From: Anderseniella sp963700735
Lineage (GTDB): Bacteria; Pseudomonadota; Alphaproteobacteria; Rhizobiales; Aestuariivirgaceae
Reading direction: 5' to 3'
Assembly (NCBI GenBank): GCA_963700735.1
Contig: CAVOYR010000007.1
Location: 310,001 to 374,000, forward strand
Length of the DNA: 64,000 bases
Shown here: positions 1 through 10,236 of the stretch, in pieces
Layout of the letters: each line of letters opens with the position of its first letter
How positions within the stretch are numbered: the first letter of the stretch is position 1
Notes under the pieces: model-generated
Told to the model about the DNA's origin: nothing
The model's database searches: none
Seen by the model: only the letters and a program-made list of their open reading frames with translations
Position numbers and translations under genes: made by a program

Positions 1-99
1 TTCACGCCAGCCGGCCAGCAACAGTCCAGCCGCGGCCCCTGGTCTGCCGCCGGTTCATCCGGCGGACGGGCAGACCAGTCGCGTGGTCCGTGGGGATGA
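1..99 (+). CDS. C-terminal end of a protein, probably protease HtpX (partial)
   Basis: An open frame enters from the left edge and encodes a Gly/Ser/Gln/Arg-rich tail ending in SRGPWG before a TGA at 97-99. The stop overlaps the ATG of the next gene (ATGA), the usual sign of a translationally coupled operon. Low-complexity tails ending in GPWG occur in alphaproteobacterial HtpX membrane metalloproteases, and htpX next to rsmB is a familiar order; that identification is inference because no catalytic part lies in the window. It could be any gene with a disordered tail. Confidence 0.4.
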   Translation, partial: FTPAGQQQSSRGPWSAAGSSGGRADQSRGPWG

Positions 100-1424
100 G
101 TGCTGATGCCGGTTTGAGCCAACCCAGCGGGGTCGAGTCCCGGCAGGCCGCAGTCGACATGATCTGTGCCGTGATGTGGCGCGGCCAGTTTCTTGACGAG
201 GCGCTTGAATCAGCAGCCAGCGCCATCGACGACCCGCGCGACCGTGGCTTTGTCCGCCTGCTGGCGGCCACAGCCTTGCGCCGGAAGGGTCAGATCGACA
301 AATCGCTCAGCCGCTTCCTCGATCAGCCGCTCGACCGACGGTCCGGTCCTGTTCGTGCCATCCTGCTGGTCGGTGCTGCGCAGTTGATGTTCCTCGGCGT
401 CGAACCGCACGCCGCGATCAGCACGGCCGTCGACATCGCCGCACGGGACCGGGAAGCGAAGCGCTTCAAATCCCTGATCAACGCCGTGTTGCGCCGGGTG
501 GCCGACAACCTTGATGAGCTGATGGGCGAACTGCCGCCCGCCCTCGACAACGTTCCTGCGTGGCTGGCAACGAAGCTGCGCGCCGACCTGGGCCCGGACA
601 CCGCGAGGCGTGTGGCAGAGGCCCACCTGGTTCAGGCCGATCTGGACCTCTCCCTGAAGTCTCCCGATGCCGCAGGAGAACTGGTTGCAGCCGGTGGGCA
701 CCTGCTGCCAACCGGGTCTGTGCGTTTCAATGTGCCTTATCCGGCCATACCCGAACTGCCCGGTTATGCAGAAGGCAACTGGTGGGTGCAGGATGCCGCT
801 GCTGCCCTGCCGGCCCGCCTGCTGGGAAACGTTTCGGGGGCGAAAGTACTCGACATGTGCGCTGCGCCCGGCGGCAAGACCTTGCAACTCGCTGCTGCCG
901 GGGCAGACGTGACCGCACTGGACATATCCGAGGACCGCATGGCGCGGGTTAAGGAAAACCTTGCCCGGACCGGCCTCAATGCCAGTTGCTTGGTGCAGGA
1001 CGCGGCAACCTACGAACCGGACCAGCTGTTCGAGGCAATCCTGCTGGATGCGCCATGTACGGCCACCGGCACCATCCGCCGCCATCCGGAATTGCCCTGG
1101 CTGCGAAGGCCCGACGGCATCGCCGGCCTTCTGGCGCACCAACGCTTGCTGCTGCGCCGGGCTGCCACCCTGCTCAAGCCGGGGGGCACGCTGGTCTATG
1201 CGGTTTGTTCGTTGCTGGCCGAGGAAGGCCCCAAGCAGATCCAGTCGTTCCTCAACGAGAACCGGGCGTTTTCCCGGCTGGACATTGATGTCGGGTCTCT
1301 GGCGCTGGGCACGGACATGGTGACGAAGCGGGGCGACCTGCGCACCTTGCCGTACATGGACCTTGGCGGTCATGCAGGACTTGACGGTTTTTACGCCGCC
1401 CGGCTCAGCCGCGGCACGGATTGA
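96..1424 (+). CDS. rsmB: 16S rRNA (cytosine-5-)-methyltransferase, RsmB/NOP family
   Basis: SAM-dependent m5C methyltransferase of 442 aa, expected to modify 16S rRNA (C967 in E. coli). The first ~130 residues form a NusB-like helical RNA-binding domain (conserved stretch around FKSLINAVLRR). The Rossmann catalytic domain follows, with the SAM loop DMCAAPGGKT near residue 252, the motif IV DAPC (Cys321) and the motif VI nucleophile in VYAVCSLL (Cys371). Both catalytic cysteines are present. I start at the ATG at 96 rather than the GTG at 90 because it overlaps the upstream stop as ATGA. Homologues are sometimes annotated rsmB/sun/fmu; a related family member with a different target base cannot be excluded. 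Confidence 0.86.
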   Translation: MSADAGLSQPSGVESRQAAVDMICAVMWRGQFLDEALESAASAIDDPRDRGFVRLLAATALRRKGQIDKSLSRFLDQPLDRRSGPVRAILLVGAAQLMFLGVEPHAAISTAVDIAARDREAKRFKSLINAVLRRVADNLDELMGELPPALDNVPAWLATKLRADLGPDTARRVAEAHLVQADLDLSLKSPDAAGELVAAGGHLLPTGSVRFNVPYPAIPELPGYAEGNWWVQDAAAALPARLLGNVSGAKVLDMCAAPGGKTLQLAAAGADVTALDISEDRMARVKENLARTGLNASCLVQDAATYEPDQLFEAILLDAPCTATGTIRRHPELPWLRRPDGIAGLLAHQRLLLRRAATLLKPGGTLVYAVCSLLAEEGPKQIQSFLNENRAFSRLDIDVGSLALGTDMVTKRGDLRTLPYMDLGGHAGLDGFYAARLSRGTD

Positions 1425-1551
1425 TACACGGCGTTATCATTTCATTAACGATCTCTGGGCTCAAATGCAGGTTCGACGGTCCTGGCCGGCGCGCCCCAAT
1501 CACGGCGGGCTGCTGGTCAGGCTTCAACTCCTGAAAGCAGCTCACTGATCC

Positions 1552-3309
1552 ATGTCGTTCGCCGCCGCAGACCTGACCTCGCTTGCCAGCATGACCGGCC
1601 GCCAGCTGGTGGATCGTGGCCTGCGCATGATGACGTCGCGTGTGCCAAGCGTACACATGGCAAAGGCAACCGGACTGGGCCTCGCCTTGCCTGCGCTCAG
1701 TGGCGGCGATCCGTCCAATGCGCCTGAGCTCTATCGCGGCATCTTCGAGATGGGCGGGTGCCGCGTCATCCTGCGGGGTGCATCGGTCTACTCACTGCAT
1801 GATCCCCGGCCTGCGTCCTTTGATGAAGCATTGCACTCGTTTCACTATCTGCACGACCTGCGCGCCGCCGACGGGCAGCTTTACCACGCCTTTGCCAGGG
1901 GCCTTGTGGCGGAGTGGCAGGAAGAACGTGCCTACAAGCTGGCATCCGCCCGCCATGGTGCAACGCTCGCCGCCCGGGTGACCAACTGGGTCCAGTGCGC
2001 GCCTTTCCTGCTGAACGGAGCAAGCAGCAGCTTCGAGAGCCAGTTCCTTGCCAGCCTCACCACGCAGGTTCGCCTGCTGATGCGCGTTGGCCCGTCGGTG
2101 AGCTTGCCGTCTGACCGCCTGATGGCGGCCATTGCCCTGTCCTATGGAAGCTTCGGAACCACCGGCATGGAAGCTGTCCAGAAGACTGCCCTGCAGAGGC
2201 TGGCTTCAGAGCTGGATCAGCAGATACTTGCGGATGGCGGGCATGTTTCCCGCAATGGCGAGATCCTGTGCGACCTGCTGGCGCTGCTGGTGCCACTGCG
2301 CACCGCCATGCATGCGGCCTACATTGAGGTGCCTCATCCGATCAATGCAGCCATCGAGCGCATGTTGCCGATGTTGCGGTTCCTGCGCCATGCCGATGGC
2401 CGGCTTGCAGCATTCCAGGGTGTCGCGCGTACCCACCGGGGCCGCGTCAGGGCCATACTGGACGCTGATACGACCGGTGGCCGTCCGCTCGGCCATGCCC
2501 CGCAGTCGGGATTTGCAAGGCTTGCCCAGGGCAATACCACGCTGATCATGGATGCCGGCCAGCCTGCCTTGCCCGGCCATACCGATCTGGCAGCAGCATC
2601 ACCGCTGGCATTCGAGCTGTGCGACGGCGGCAACCGGATCGTGGTCAATTGCGGAAACCGGCCGGTACGCGATGCGCAATGGCAGCTTGCCGCGCGGCAG
2701 ACGTCTGCCCATTCAACCATTTGCCTGGAAGGGGCAGACACCAGTGCGGTGATTGATTCGTCGCTCATTCGCCGCATCTTCAACAATGCCGCCTTGATGC
2801 CGCGCGGATCGGTCGATGCCGATGTCAGCATCGACGAACCCGGCAGCATGATCCATGCGCAGCATACATGTTATGAGCGCAACTTTGGCCTGGCCGTCCG
2901 CCGCCGGATCTTCGTGAGCAGCGACGGCGGCGACGTGCGCGGAGAAGACAGTTTTGTCGAAACGGGTGACATTGACGCGAGCGCTGCCAACCCGCAGTTC
3001 AGCATCCGCTTTCACCTGCACCCCTCCGTGAAGGCAAACCTTTCGCGCGATGGTGCGAGCATCATGCTGGTTCTCCCGAACCGCACTGGCTGGAAGTTCT
3101 CGGCCCGCGGCGGACGCCTGTCCCTGGAACCGAGCATCTACCTGCCTGACATGCGCAACCCACGCCCAAGCGAGCAAATCGTCATTTCGGGAATCGCTGG
3201 ACGGCCTGACCGCCTGCAATGGGCGTTCAAGCGCATTCGCAAGACAGCCGCGAAGACCGTGCGCCCACAACCCGGTGACGCTCCCGAACTGCCACTGGAT
3301 GCTGGATAA
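1552..3309 (+). CDS. heparinase II/III family protein
   Basis: 585-aa protein of the heparinase II/III-like family found in many alphaproteobacteria between rsmB and purH. The N-terminal ~300 residues look like the alpha-helical toroid (LHSFHYLHDLRA, GLVAEWQ). The C-terminal ~270 residues resemble the beta-rich heparinase domain (AFELCDGGNRIVVNCGNRP, AHSTICLEGADTS, then FHLHPSVKANLSRDG). No signal peptide is evident at the chosen ATG. The family includes polysaccharide lyases, but members in this conserved context have no demonstrated substrate, so a role in envelope glycan turnover is inference. The gene stands 127 bp after rsmB with no obvious terminator and probably belongs to the same transcription unit. 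Confidence 0.85.
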   Translation: MSFAAADLTSLASMTGRQLVDRGLRMMTSRVPSVHMAKATGLGLALPALSGGDPSNAPELYRGIFEMGGCRVILRGASVYSLHDPRPASFDEALHSFHYLHDLRAADGQLYHAFARGLVAEWQEERAYKLASARHGATLAARVTNWVQCAPFLLNGASSSFESQFLASLTTQVRLLMRVGPSVSLPSDRLMAAIALSYGSFGTTGMEAVQKTALQRLASELDQQILADGGHVSRNGEILCDLLALLVPLRTAMHAAYIEVPHPINAAIERMLPMLRFLRHADGRLAAFQGVARTHRGRVRAILDADTTGGRPLGHAPQSGFARLAQGNTTLIMDAGQPALPGHTDLAAASPLAFELCDGGNRIVVNCGNRPVRDAQWQLAARQTSAHSTICLEGADTSAVIDSSLIRRIFNNAALMPRGSVDADVSIDEPGSMIHAQHTCYERNFGLAVRRRIFVSSDGGDVRGEDSFVETGDIDASAANPQFSIRFHLHPSVKANLSRDGASIMLVLPNRTGWKFSARGGRLSLEPSIYLPDMRNPRPSEQIVISGIAGRPDRLQWAFKRIRKTAAKTVRPQPGDAPELPLDAG

Positions 3310-3390
3310 GGCTGCCAAATACTATTCAGCTTGGAATGACCTCGTGGTAACGCTGACCTTCAATTGAGCAAGATCAGCAGAGGCTATCCC

Positions 3391-4971
3391 ATGCAGCCCA
3401 TTCGCCGCGCACTCCTGTCCGTTTCGGACAAGACCGGACTGGTTGAATTCGCCACCGCACTGGCCCAGTCGGGAGTGAGCCTGGTGTCCACCGGCGGTAC
3501 CGCGAAGACGCTCGTGGAAGCAGGACTGGATGTCACCGATATTTCCGACTGGACCGGCTTTCCCGAGATCATGGACGGACGGGTCAAGACGCTGCATCCG
3601 AAAGTACATGGCGGCCTGCTGGCGGTTCGCTCCAATGCCGACCACACCGCTGCCATGACCGAACATGGCATCGGTGGTATCGACCTGCTTTGCGTCAATC
3701 TCTACCCCTTCGAGCAGACCTTGCAGCAAGGCGGCAGCTACGAAGCGCTTGTCGAGAACATCGACATCGGCGGACCCGCCATGACGCGGGCAGCCGCCAA
3801 GAACCACGCCGACGTGACCACGCTGGTTGATCCCGCCGACTACATGCCGGTGATCGGGGAGATGAAGCAGAACGGTGGCGCGACGCTGCCAGAAACCCGC
3901 CGCCGGCTGGCAGCCAAGGCATTTGCCCGCACAGCCGCCTATGACTCGATGGTCAGCACCTGGCTGCTGGACCAGGCAGGCGAGACGGCACCCGCGTACC
4001 GTGCACTTGGCGGCAGCCTGATCCAGCCATTGCGGTATGGTGAGAACCCGCACCAGCTGGCCGCGTTCTATCGCACTGGAGAAAAGCGCGAGGGCGTGGC
4101 AACAGCCACCCAGCACCAGGGCAAGGAATTGTCCTACAACAACATCAATGACACTGACGCTGCATTCGAGTGCGTCAGCGAGTTTGACCCCGGCGAGGCT
4201 GCCGCCTGTGTGATCGTCAAGCACGCAAACCCGTGCGGTGTCGCAACCGGTGCTTCGGTACTAGATGCCTACAGGCTGGCATTGCGGTGCGACCCGGTAA
4301 GTGCGTTCGGCGGCATCGTCGCGTTCAACCGGGCTATCGATGAACCGACGGCGATGGCGCTGGCTGAGATTTTCACCGAGGTGATCATCGCACCCGGCAT
4401 CAGCGAAGCTGCCATGTCGGTCTTTGCCAGCAAGAAGAACCTGCGCATCCTGACCACCGGCGGCCTGGCCGATCCCACGCAGCAAGGGCTCGTATTCAAG
4501 ACCGTGGCCGGCGGCTTCCTGGTGCAATCGCGCGACAATGGGCGCATCGTTGAAAGCGAACTCAAGGTCGTCACGAAACGCCAGCCAGACCCGCGCGAGC
4601 TGGCCGACATGCTGTTTGCCTTTCGTGTTGCCAAGCACGTCAAGTCGAACGCGATCATCTATGCCCGCGACGGTGCAACCGTAGGCATTGGCGCTGGCCA
4701 GATGAGCCGGGTGGATTCAAGCCGGATCGCGGCCCGCAAGGCGGAAGATGCTGCCGCTTCAGCAGGACTGCCAGAGAGCCTGGCCATTGGCAGCGTGGTG
4801 GCATCCGACGCCTTCTTCCCGTTTGCCGACGGCTTGCTTGAGGCAGCACAGGCCGGCGCGACCGCGGTTATCCAGCCCGGCGGCTCGATGCGGGACGATG
4901 AGGTCATTGCCGCCGCAGATGATAGAAACCTGGCCATGGTGTTCACGGGAATGAGACACTTCCGGCATTGA
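3391..4971 (+). CDS. purH: bifunctional AICAR formyltransferase / IMP cyclohydrolase
   Basis: Performs the last two steps of de novo purine synthesis: formyl transfer from 10-formyl-THF to AICAR, then ring closure to IMP. The N-terminal IMP cyclohydrolase domain carries the SVSDKTGL start and DGRVKTLHPKVHGG. The C-terminal transformylase domain carries RYGENPHQ, VKHANPCGVA and SAFGGIVAFNR, ending in GMRHFRH as is typical. The ATG at 3391, preceded by AGAGG at a suitable distance, is preferred to an upstream TTG at 3364. The resulting 526 aa match the family. It follows the heparinase gene, a conserved order in alphaproteobacteria. Confidence 0.97.
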   Translation: MQPIRRALLSVSDKTGLVEFATALAQSGVSLVSTGGTAKTLVEAGLDVTDISDWTGFPEIMDGRVKTLHPKVHGGLLAVRSNADHTAAMTEHGIGGIDLLCVNLYPFEQTLQQGGSYEALVENIDIGGPAMTRAAAKNHADVTTLVDPADYMPVIGEMKQNGGATLPETRRRLAAKAFARTAAYDSMVSTWLLDQAGETAPAYRALGGSLIQPLRYGENPHQLAAFYRTGEKREGVATATQHQGKELSYNNINDTDAAFECVSEFDPGEAAACVIVKHANPCGVATGASVLDAYRLALRCDPVSAFGGIVAFNRAIDEPTAMALAEIFTEVIIAPGISEAAMSVFASKKNLRILTTGGLADPTQQGLVFKTVAGGFLVQSRDNGRIVESELKVVTKRQPDPRELADMLFAFRVAKHVKSNAIIYARDGATVGIGAGQMSRVDSSRIAARKAEDAAASAGLPESLAIGSVVASDAFFPFADGLLEAAQAGATAVIQPGGSMRDDEVIAAADDRNLAMVFTGMRHFRH

Positions 4972-5012
4972 ATTCACCGCAAATTCAACCTGCAACAATG
5001 GAGACGCAATAC

Positions 5013-5333
5013 ATGCTCGTGACAACGACCAATACCATCGAGGGCCGCCGTATCGTCGCGTACAAGGGGCTGGTGGCGGGCGAAGCCATTCTTGGCGCCA
5101 ACCTGTTCCGCGACCTGTTCGCCTCGATCCGCGATATCGTAGGTGGCCGGTCCGGCTCCTATGAAAAGGTGCTGAACGATGCCCGTGAAACCGCGATTGC
5201 CGAATTGACCGACAAGGCGGCTGCTCTTGGTGCAAATGCCGTGATCGGCGTCGACATCGACTACGAGACGGTTGGGCAGAACGGTTCCATGCTGATGGTG
5301 ACCGCAGCAGGAACCGCCGTCGTCCTCGAGTAG
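5013..5333 (+). CDS. YbjQ/UPF0145 family protein
   Basis: 106-aa protein of the YbjQ (UPF0145, formerly 'heavy-metal-binding domain') family. Diagnostic parts are MLVTTTNTIEGRRI at the start, the glycine-rich VGGRSGSYEKVLNDAR and LGANAVIGVDIDYE. The family forms pentameric beta-rich rings; no biochemical function is established. The ATG at 5013 gives the usual family length and has GGAG nine bases upstream. An ATG at 4998 and a longer frame overlapping the end of purH are less likely. It sits immediately downstream of purH and is probably co-transcribed. Confidence 0.9.
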   Translation: MLVTTTNTIEGRRIVAYKGLVAGEAILGANLFRDLFASIRDIVGGRSGSYEKVLNDARETAIAELTDKAAALGANAVIGVDIDYETVGQNGSMLMVTAAGTAVVLE

Positions 5334-5340
5334 TTCCAAA

Positions 5341-5355
5341 CGGCCAGCATGGCCG
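5341..5355. terminator. short GC-rich inverted repeat between convergent genes
   Basis: CGGCCAGCATGGCCG can fold into a hairpin with 6 paired bases and a 3-nt loop between the convergent ends of the YbjQ gene and gdh. There is no T-run on either strand, so intrinsic termination is doubtful; it may only be a 3'-end stabilising structure. Confidence 0.3.
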
Positions 5356-5356
5356 C

Positions 5357-8300
5357 CTAAGCGCTGGTCAGTCCGCTGATCTGGCTGGCGATGACAGCAA
5401 ACTTTGCCAGCGTGAAATCAGGCTCGCTGGCAATACGGCGCAGCTCCACGCCGGTTTCCTCCAGTCGGCTGCGCTGGTCAGCAGTCATCTTGCCGGTCAC
5501 CTGCTCGCTGGTGATTGCGCGCATGGCCCGCGTCACCGTGCCTATGATGCCGTCGATGGCCTGCCGGTCATATTCGCTTTCGGCTGGCAGGCCCCGTGCG
5601 CCGGCGAGTATCTCATCAAGGCCGAGTTGAGCTGCGATCGAGAAGTAGCTGTCAGCGACGTCGGCAACGCCATTGCCGGTAACATTGGCAATTCGCACAA
5701 CATCCAGCCCGCGCACCAGATGCCGCACACCCGCCACTCTGGTGGCCACAGACTTGTCGACGCCAAGGCTTGTCAGTTCACGGGTGTCAGCGTCAAGTTC
5801 CTTGACCTGGTCTTCCGGCAGAATGGAGCGCAACCGTTCGGCAATCCTTGCGAGGCCTTTGGAATACAACTCGACGAGGGGCGACAGGTCATCACCACTG
5901 GTTTCATTCGCGGCAAACCAGCCCGTTGCATGGCGAAGGGCGGACTTCAGCGAATCATAGAGTTCGAGCTGGCGTTCTCCATCGATCCTGCAGTCGAGAC
6001 CATCGATTGCTTCGTTCAACTCCGTGAAACCGAAGCTGTCCCGGGCCAGCACATAGTGCCTTGCAGCCTGGGCCGCGTTGATGCCGGAATCATTCGCAAG
6101 GTCAAACAGGAACAGCGGACCGCAGCGGTTGATGATCGAGTTCGACAGAAGCGTCGAGACGATCTCCGCACGCAGCTTGTGACTTCTGATCTCTTCGGGA
6201 TAGGCCTTTGCCATCCGCGCCGGGAAATACCTGAACAACTCCCTTTCCAGATAGGGATCGGCGGCGACATTGCCTGCCATAAGGTCATTGAACAGCAGGA
6301 TCTTTGAATAGGATATCAGCACGGCAAGCTCGGGCCGTGTCACCTTCCCGCCAGCGCCCAGCCGTTCATCAAGTTCATCGGGCTGCGGCAGATACTCGAT
6401 TTCACGATCCAGCCCACCCCGGGCTTCAAGCACGCGGAACAGGCGGCGCAGTCCCGCCCTGTCATTTGCAACACCGCGTTCGGCCAAGGAGACACACAAG
6501 GTCTGCAGGTAGTTGTTGCGCAACACAAGGTCAGCAACCTCATCCGTCATTGCCGCGAGCAGCTTGTTGCGCTTCGCACGCGTCAGCTTGCCGGCGGCCT
6601 CGGCCTCGCCAAGGGCAATCTTGATATTGACCTCGACGTCCGAAGAATTGACGCCGCCCGAATTGTCGATGGCGTCGGTATTGATGCGCCCGCCTCGGCC
6701 GGCAAACTCGACACGGCCAAGCTGCGTCATGCCAAGGTTGGCCCCTTCGCCGATAACCTTGACGCGCAGCTGGTCAGCCGAGATGCGCACTGCATCATTG
6801 GCCTTGTCGCCGGCGTCGGCATTGGTTTCTTCCCTCGCCTTGACATAGGTACCGATGCCGCCGAACCACAGGAGGTCGGCCTCGCACTTGAGAATGGCGT
6901 TGATCAGTTCAGCAGGTGTCAACTGCTGCGCATCAACACCAAGCAGCGAGCGGATTTCGGGCGTAAGCGGGATCTGCTTCTGGTTGCGCGAGAACACCCC
7001 GCCACCCTTGCTGATCAGCGACTTGTCATAATCCTGCCAGCTGGAGCGCGGTTGCTGGAACAGCCGCTCGCGCTCGGCATGGCTGGAGGCAGGATCGGGG
7101 TCGGGATCGATGAAGATGTCGCGGTGATCAAAAGCGGCCAGCAGCCGTGTCTGGTTCGACAGCAGCATGCCGTTGCCGAATACGTCGCCCGACATGTCAC
7201 CGACACCAATTGCCGTGAACGGCTCGTTCTGGATGTCGCGGTTCATTTCACGGAAGTGGCGCTTGACGGCTTCCCAGCCGCCACGTGCGGTAATGGCCAT
7301 CTTCTTGTGGTCATACCCGGCTGACCCGCCCGAGGCGAACGCATCGTCCAGCCAGAACCCCGCGCCCTGCGAGATCGCGTTGGCAACATCGGAAAAGGCA
7401 GCCGTACCCTTGTCTGCCGCGACAACCAGGTAGGGGTCATCCCCGTCATGACGAACAATGCCGTCAGGCGGTATGACCTCACCAGCGCGTGTGTTGTCAG
7501 TGACCGACAGCAGGCTCGCCACGAAGCTCTTGTAGGCAGCCGTGCCTGCCGCATAGATATCGTCGCGGGTGCCAACCTCGGGAAGCTGGCGCGGCACGAA
7601 GCCACCCTTGGCGCCAACCGGCACGATCACCGAGTTCTTCACGTTCTGTGCCTTGGCGAGACCCAGCACCTCGGTCCGGAAGTCAGCCGCCCGATCCGAC
7701 CAGCGCAGGCCGCCACGGGCAATCTTGCCGCCGCGCAGGTGTACGCCTTCGACCAGCGTGGAGTGCACGAAGATCTCTGCAAACGGCACCGGCGCAGGAA
7801 TGCCCGGCACGTCCTTGCTCCTGATCTTCATCGCCAGCGCAATGGGGATGCCACCCTGCAGATCATCAAGGGCGAAGAAGTTGGTGCGGACTGTGGCGGT
7901 TATGACCCCGCTCATGTGGCGGATGATGCGGTCATCGTCGAGGCTCGGCACATTCTCCAGCGCGGCCTCAATCTTTGCCATCAACTTGTTCTGCTTCTTG
8001 TCACGCGCATCGAGCGCAACAGGGCCATCGGCACCGGGCTTGAAGCGGTTGTCAAACACCTCGACCAGCAACCTTGCAAGATCGCTGTACTTGAGCAGGG
8101 TCTGGGCAATTGCCGTCAGCGTGTAGGGAAACCCGGTCTGGCGCAGATAGCGCGCGAATGAGCGCAATGCCACGACATGACGCCAGTCCAGACCAGCGGC
8201 GAGCACCAGGGCATTGAGACGGTCATTGTCAGCCTTGCCGGTCCAGACCGCCATGAAGCAGTCTTCAAGCGCATCATATGACGAAGGCTCGATGGGCCTC

Positions 8301-10129
8301 GAATCATGGGCGTCCAGCGATACTTCGTGGATGTAAACTTCTTCGGTCGCCTCGCCACTTCCGGGCCGGACGATGTAGGTGTTTTCGTCCAGTGCCTTGA
8401 GACCCATGTTTTCAAGCAGGGGCAAACGGGCAGACAATGGCACGGCTTCGTTGCGGTGATAGAGCTTCAGGCGCACGGACGCATGGTTGTCGCGCGCCGG
8501 CATGAACTCGACCTGCGTACCCGATTCGTCGCGCAGGTTTTCCATCTCCCATATGTCATGCAGCGCTTCGGTAACGGGTGTGTCTGCCTGGTAGGCCGAG
8601 GCGAACGCGGACGAGTAGGTCGAGGTCAGCCGTGCTATGTTACCGAGGCTGCTGGCGCGAATGGTCTCGGCAAGCTCGTCATCCCACCGCCGGGTGGCTT
8701 GAACAATCTCGTGCTCGATTGTTGGCCCGTCAGGATGACTTCCTTCGCCGTGGCCCCAGCTGATGATGAACCTGACCCGCACCAGCGTTCCTTCGCTGAA
8801 GTTGGGCAAAAACTCGATCACCTTGCCATTGCAATGGCGTTCAATAATCCTGCCTGCCTTTTCGCGAAGCTCCGAGGTGAACCGGTCACGCGGAAAATAC
8901 ACATAGGCGATGGCATAGCGGGAGAACCGGTCAAGCCGGATGAAAAGCCGGGTTCGGGGCCGTTCCTGCAGACGCCACATGCCCATGGCCAGCGGTTCGA
9001 GTTCATCGACATCGATCTGGAACAGGTCATCGCGCGACATGGTTTCCAGCACGTTCAGCAGCCCCTTGCCGGAATGACCGCTGGGCGAGAAGTTGGTGCG
9101 CAACATGACCTGTTCGATCTTGCGTTTGAGGATCGGTATGCTGGTTGCAGATTCGGTGTAAGCCCGCGACGTGAACAGGCCGACGATGCGCAGCTCGCCC
9201 TTGATCTGGCCTGCGTCGTCGTACTCGTAGATGCCAATGTAATCCATCACGACAGTGCGGTGCACACGCGCCACGAGGTCCGATTTTTCGATCAGGATTG
9301 CTCGATCCTGCTGATACAGCGAAATGTCGCGCTGGACAGCCGTCTGGAAAACTTCCTTCGACCCCAACCGCAACACGCCCATGGCCGACAGGGGCTCCGG
9401 CTTGATCTGCCGGGCAGGACCCTTGCCGGTGACCACGTAATGCGCCGTTCCAAGGAACGTGAACCGGTCATTGAGAATCCACGACAGGAACTCGACCGAT
9501 TCGCTGACCACCGCCGTGGGCAACGGCGTTGACCCGCTGCGCAGGGCATCGATTTGCTTCTGGACGGCCTGGCGCATCGGCTGCCAGTCAACAACGGCCG
9601 CGCGCACTTCAGCAAGCACAGTGCTGATCTCCGTTATCAGCTCCTGCCGTTTGGCCTCGCTCTCGACACGCTCGAGGTGAATGTGCATGTAGCTTTCACG
9701 CGCCACGTCATCGCGCACAGTGCCGGTCTGAACCAGTTCAACCAGCTCACCCTTGCCATCCCGGCGCACGGTAAACACAGGGTGCAGCACGGTCTTCACC
9801 TGCAGCCCCGCGACCGAAAGGGTGTTCACCACGGAGTCCACCAGAAACGGCATGTCGTCGTTGATGATTTCGAGAACAGACCGCTTGCCGAGCTCGTCCG
9901 ACTGCTGGTCAGGATTCTCAAGCCTTATGCCAACCTTGCCCGGCTGCCTGGCGGCAAGAAAGCCTGCTGCCCTGTCTACAATCCAGTCGATGTCAACTTT
10001 GGACAGTCCCTCAAGGTCTTCACTGGCAGCTTCCTTGAGCAACAACCTGCCAAGTTCGCCCGGTATGATGGATGTTGCCTTGCGCTTGCTGCCAGCTTTG
10101 CTGGTGCCGGGTCTTGATGTAGTTGACAT
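5357..10129 (-). CDS. NAD-specific glutamate dehydrogenase (large, ~1600-aa type)
   Basis: 1590-aa enzyme of the GDH180-type NAD-glutamate dehydrogenases, which oxidatively deaminate glutamate to 2-oxoglutarate and ammonium. The long N-terminal half carries ACT-like regulatory modules. The catalytic half contains GGLRWSDRAADFRTEVLGL, the VPVGAKGGFVP stretch with the glutamate-binding lysine, and the nucleotide-binding region around VKVIGEGANLG. The start at 10129 (MSTTSRPG) has GGAGG upstream on the coding strand; extending further would run over the divergent neighbour. It probably supports growth on amino acids and links to the nitrogen control genes at 18 kb. I see no frameshift in this long gene. 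Confidence 0.95.
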   Translation of the reverse strand: MSTTSRPGTSKAGSKRKATSIIPGELGRLLLKEAASEDLEGLSKVDIDWIVDRAAGFLAARQPGKVGIRLENPDQQSDELGKRSVLEIINDDMPFLVDSVVNTLSVAGLQVKTVLHPVFTVRRDGKGELVELVQTGTVRDDVARESYMHIHLERVESEAKRQELITEISTVLAEVRAAVVDWQPMRQAVQKQIDALRSGSTPLPTAVVSESVEFLSWILNDRFTFLGTAHYVVTGKGPARQIKPEPLSAMGVLRLGSKEVFQTAVQRDISLYQQDRAILIEKSDLVARVHRTVVMDYIGIYEYDDAGQIKGELRIVGLFTSRAYTESATSIPILKRKIEQVMLRTNFSPSGHSGKGLLNVLETMSRDDLFQIDVDELEPLAMGMWRLQERPRTRLFIRLDRFSRYAIAYVYFPRDRFTSELREKAGRIIERHCNGKVIEFLPNFSEGTLVRVRFIISWGHGEGSHPDGPTIEHEIVQATRRWDDELAETIRASSLGNIARLTSTYSSAFASAYQADTPVTEALHDIWEMENLRDESGTQVEFMPARDNHASVRLKLYHRNEAVPLSARLPLLENMGLKALDENTYIVRPGSGEATEEVYIHEVSLDAHDSRPIEPSSYDALEDCFMAVWTGKADNDRLNALVLAAGLDWRHVVALRSFARYLRQTGFPYTLTAIAQTLLKYSDLARLLVEVFDNRFKPGADGPVALDARDKKQNKLMAKIEAALENVPSLDDDRIIRHMSGVITATVRTNFFALDDLQGGIPIALAMKIRSKDVPGIPAPVPFAEIFVHSTLVEGVHLRGGKIARGGLRWSDRAADFRTEVLGLAKAQNVKNSVIVPVGAKGGFVPRQLPEVGTRDDIYAAGTAAYKSFVASLLSVTDNTRAGEVIPPDGIVRHDGDDPYLVVAADKGTAAFSDVANAISQGAGFWLDDAFASGGSAGYDHKKMAITARGGWEAVKRHFREMNRDIQNEPFTAIGVGDMSGDVFGNGMLLSNQTRLLAAFDHRDIFIDPDPDPASSHAERERLFQQPRSSWQDYDKSLISKGGGVFSRNQKQIPLTPEIRSLLGVDAQQLTPAELINAILKCEADLLWFGGIGTYVKAREETNADAGDKANDAVRISADQLRVKVIGEGANLGMTQLGRVEFAGRGGRINTDAIDNSGGVNSSDVEVNIKIALGEAEAAGKLTRAKRNKLLAAMTDEVADLVLRNNYLQTLCVSLAERGVANDRAGLRRLFRVLEARGGLDREIEYLPQPDELDERLGAGGKVTRPELAVLISYSKILLFNDLMAGNVAADPYLERELFRYFPARMAKAYPEEIRSHKLRAEIVSTLLSNSIINRCGPLFLFDLANDSGINAAQAARHYVLARDSFGFTELNEAIDGLDCRIDGERQLELYDSLKSALRHATGWFAANETSGDDLSPLVELYSKGLARIAERLRSILPEDQVKELDADTRELTSLGVDKSVATRVAGVRHLVRGLDVVRIANVTGNGVADVADSYFSIAAQLGLDEILAGARGLPAESEYDRQAIDGIIGTVTRAMRAITSEQVTGKMTADQRSRLEETGVELRRIASEPDFTLAKFAVIASQISGLTSA

Positions 10130-10236
10130 GGGTTTTGCCGACCTCCGTTTCAGACTGGCTGGACTGCCAGCATAGGCGCTAACGTGACATATCACCATGC
10201 TTGCGGCATCCGCATGACAGCATACAGGAGTACACC

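Noticed and set aside
210..1373. Long open frame on the minus strand across rsmB
   Set aside because: Antisense shadow of a high-GC gene; the plus frame holds all RsmB motifs, the minus translation resembles no family I know.
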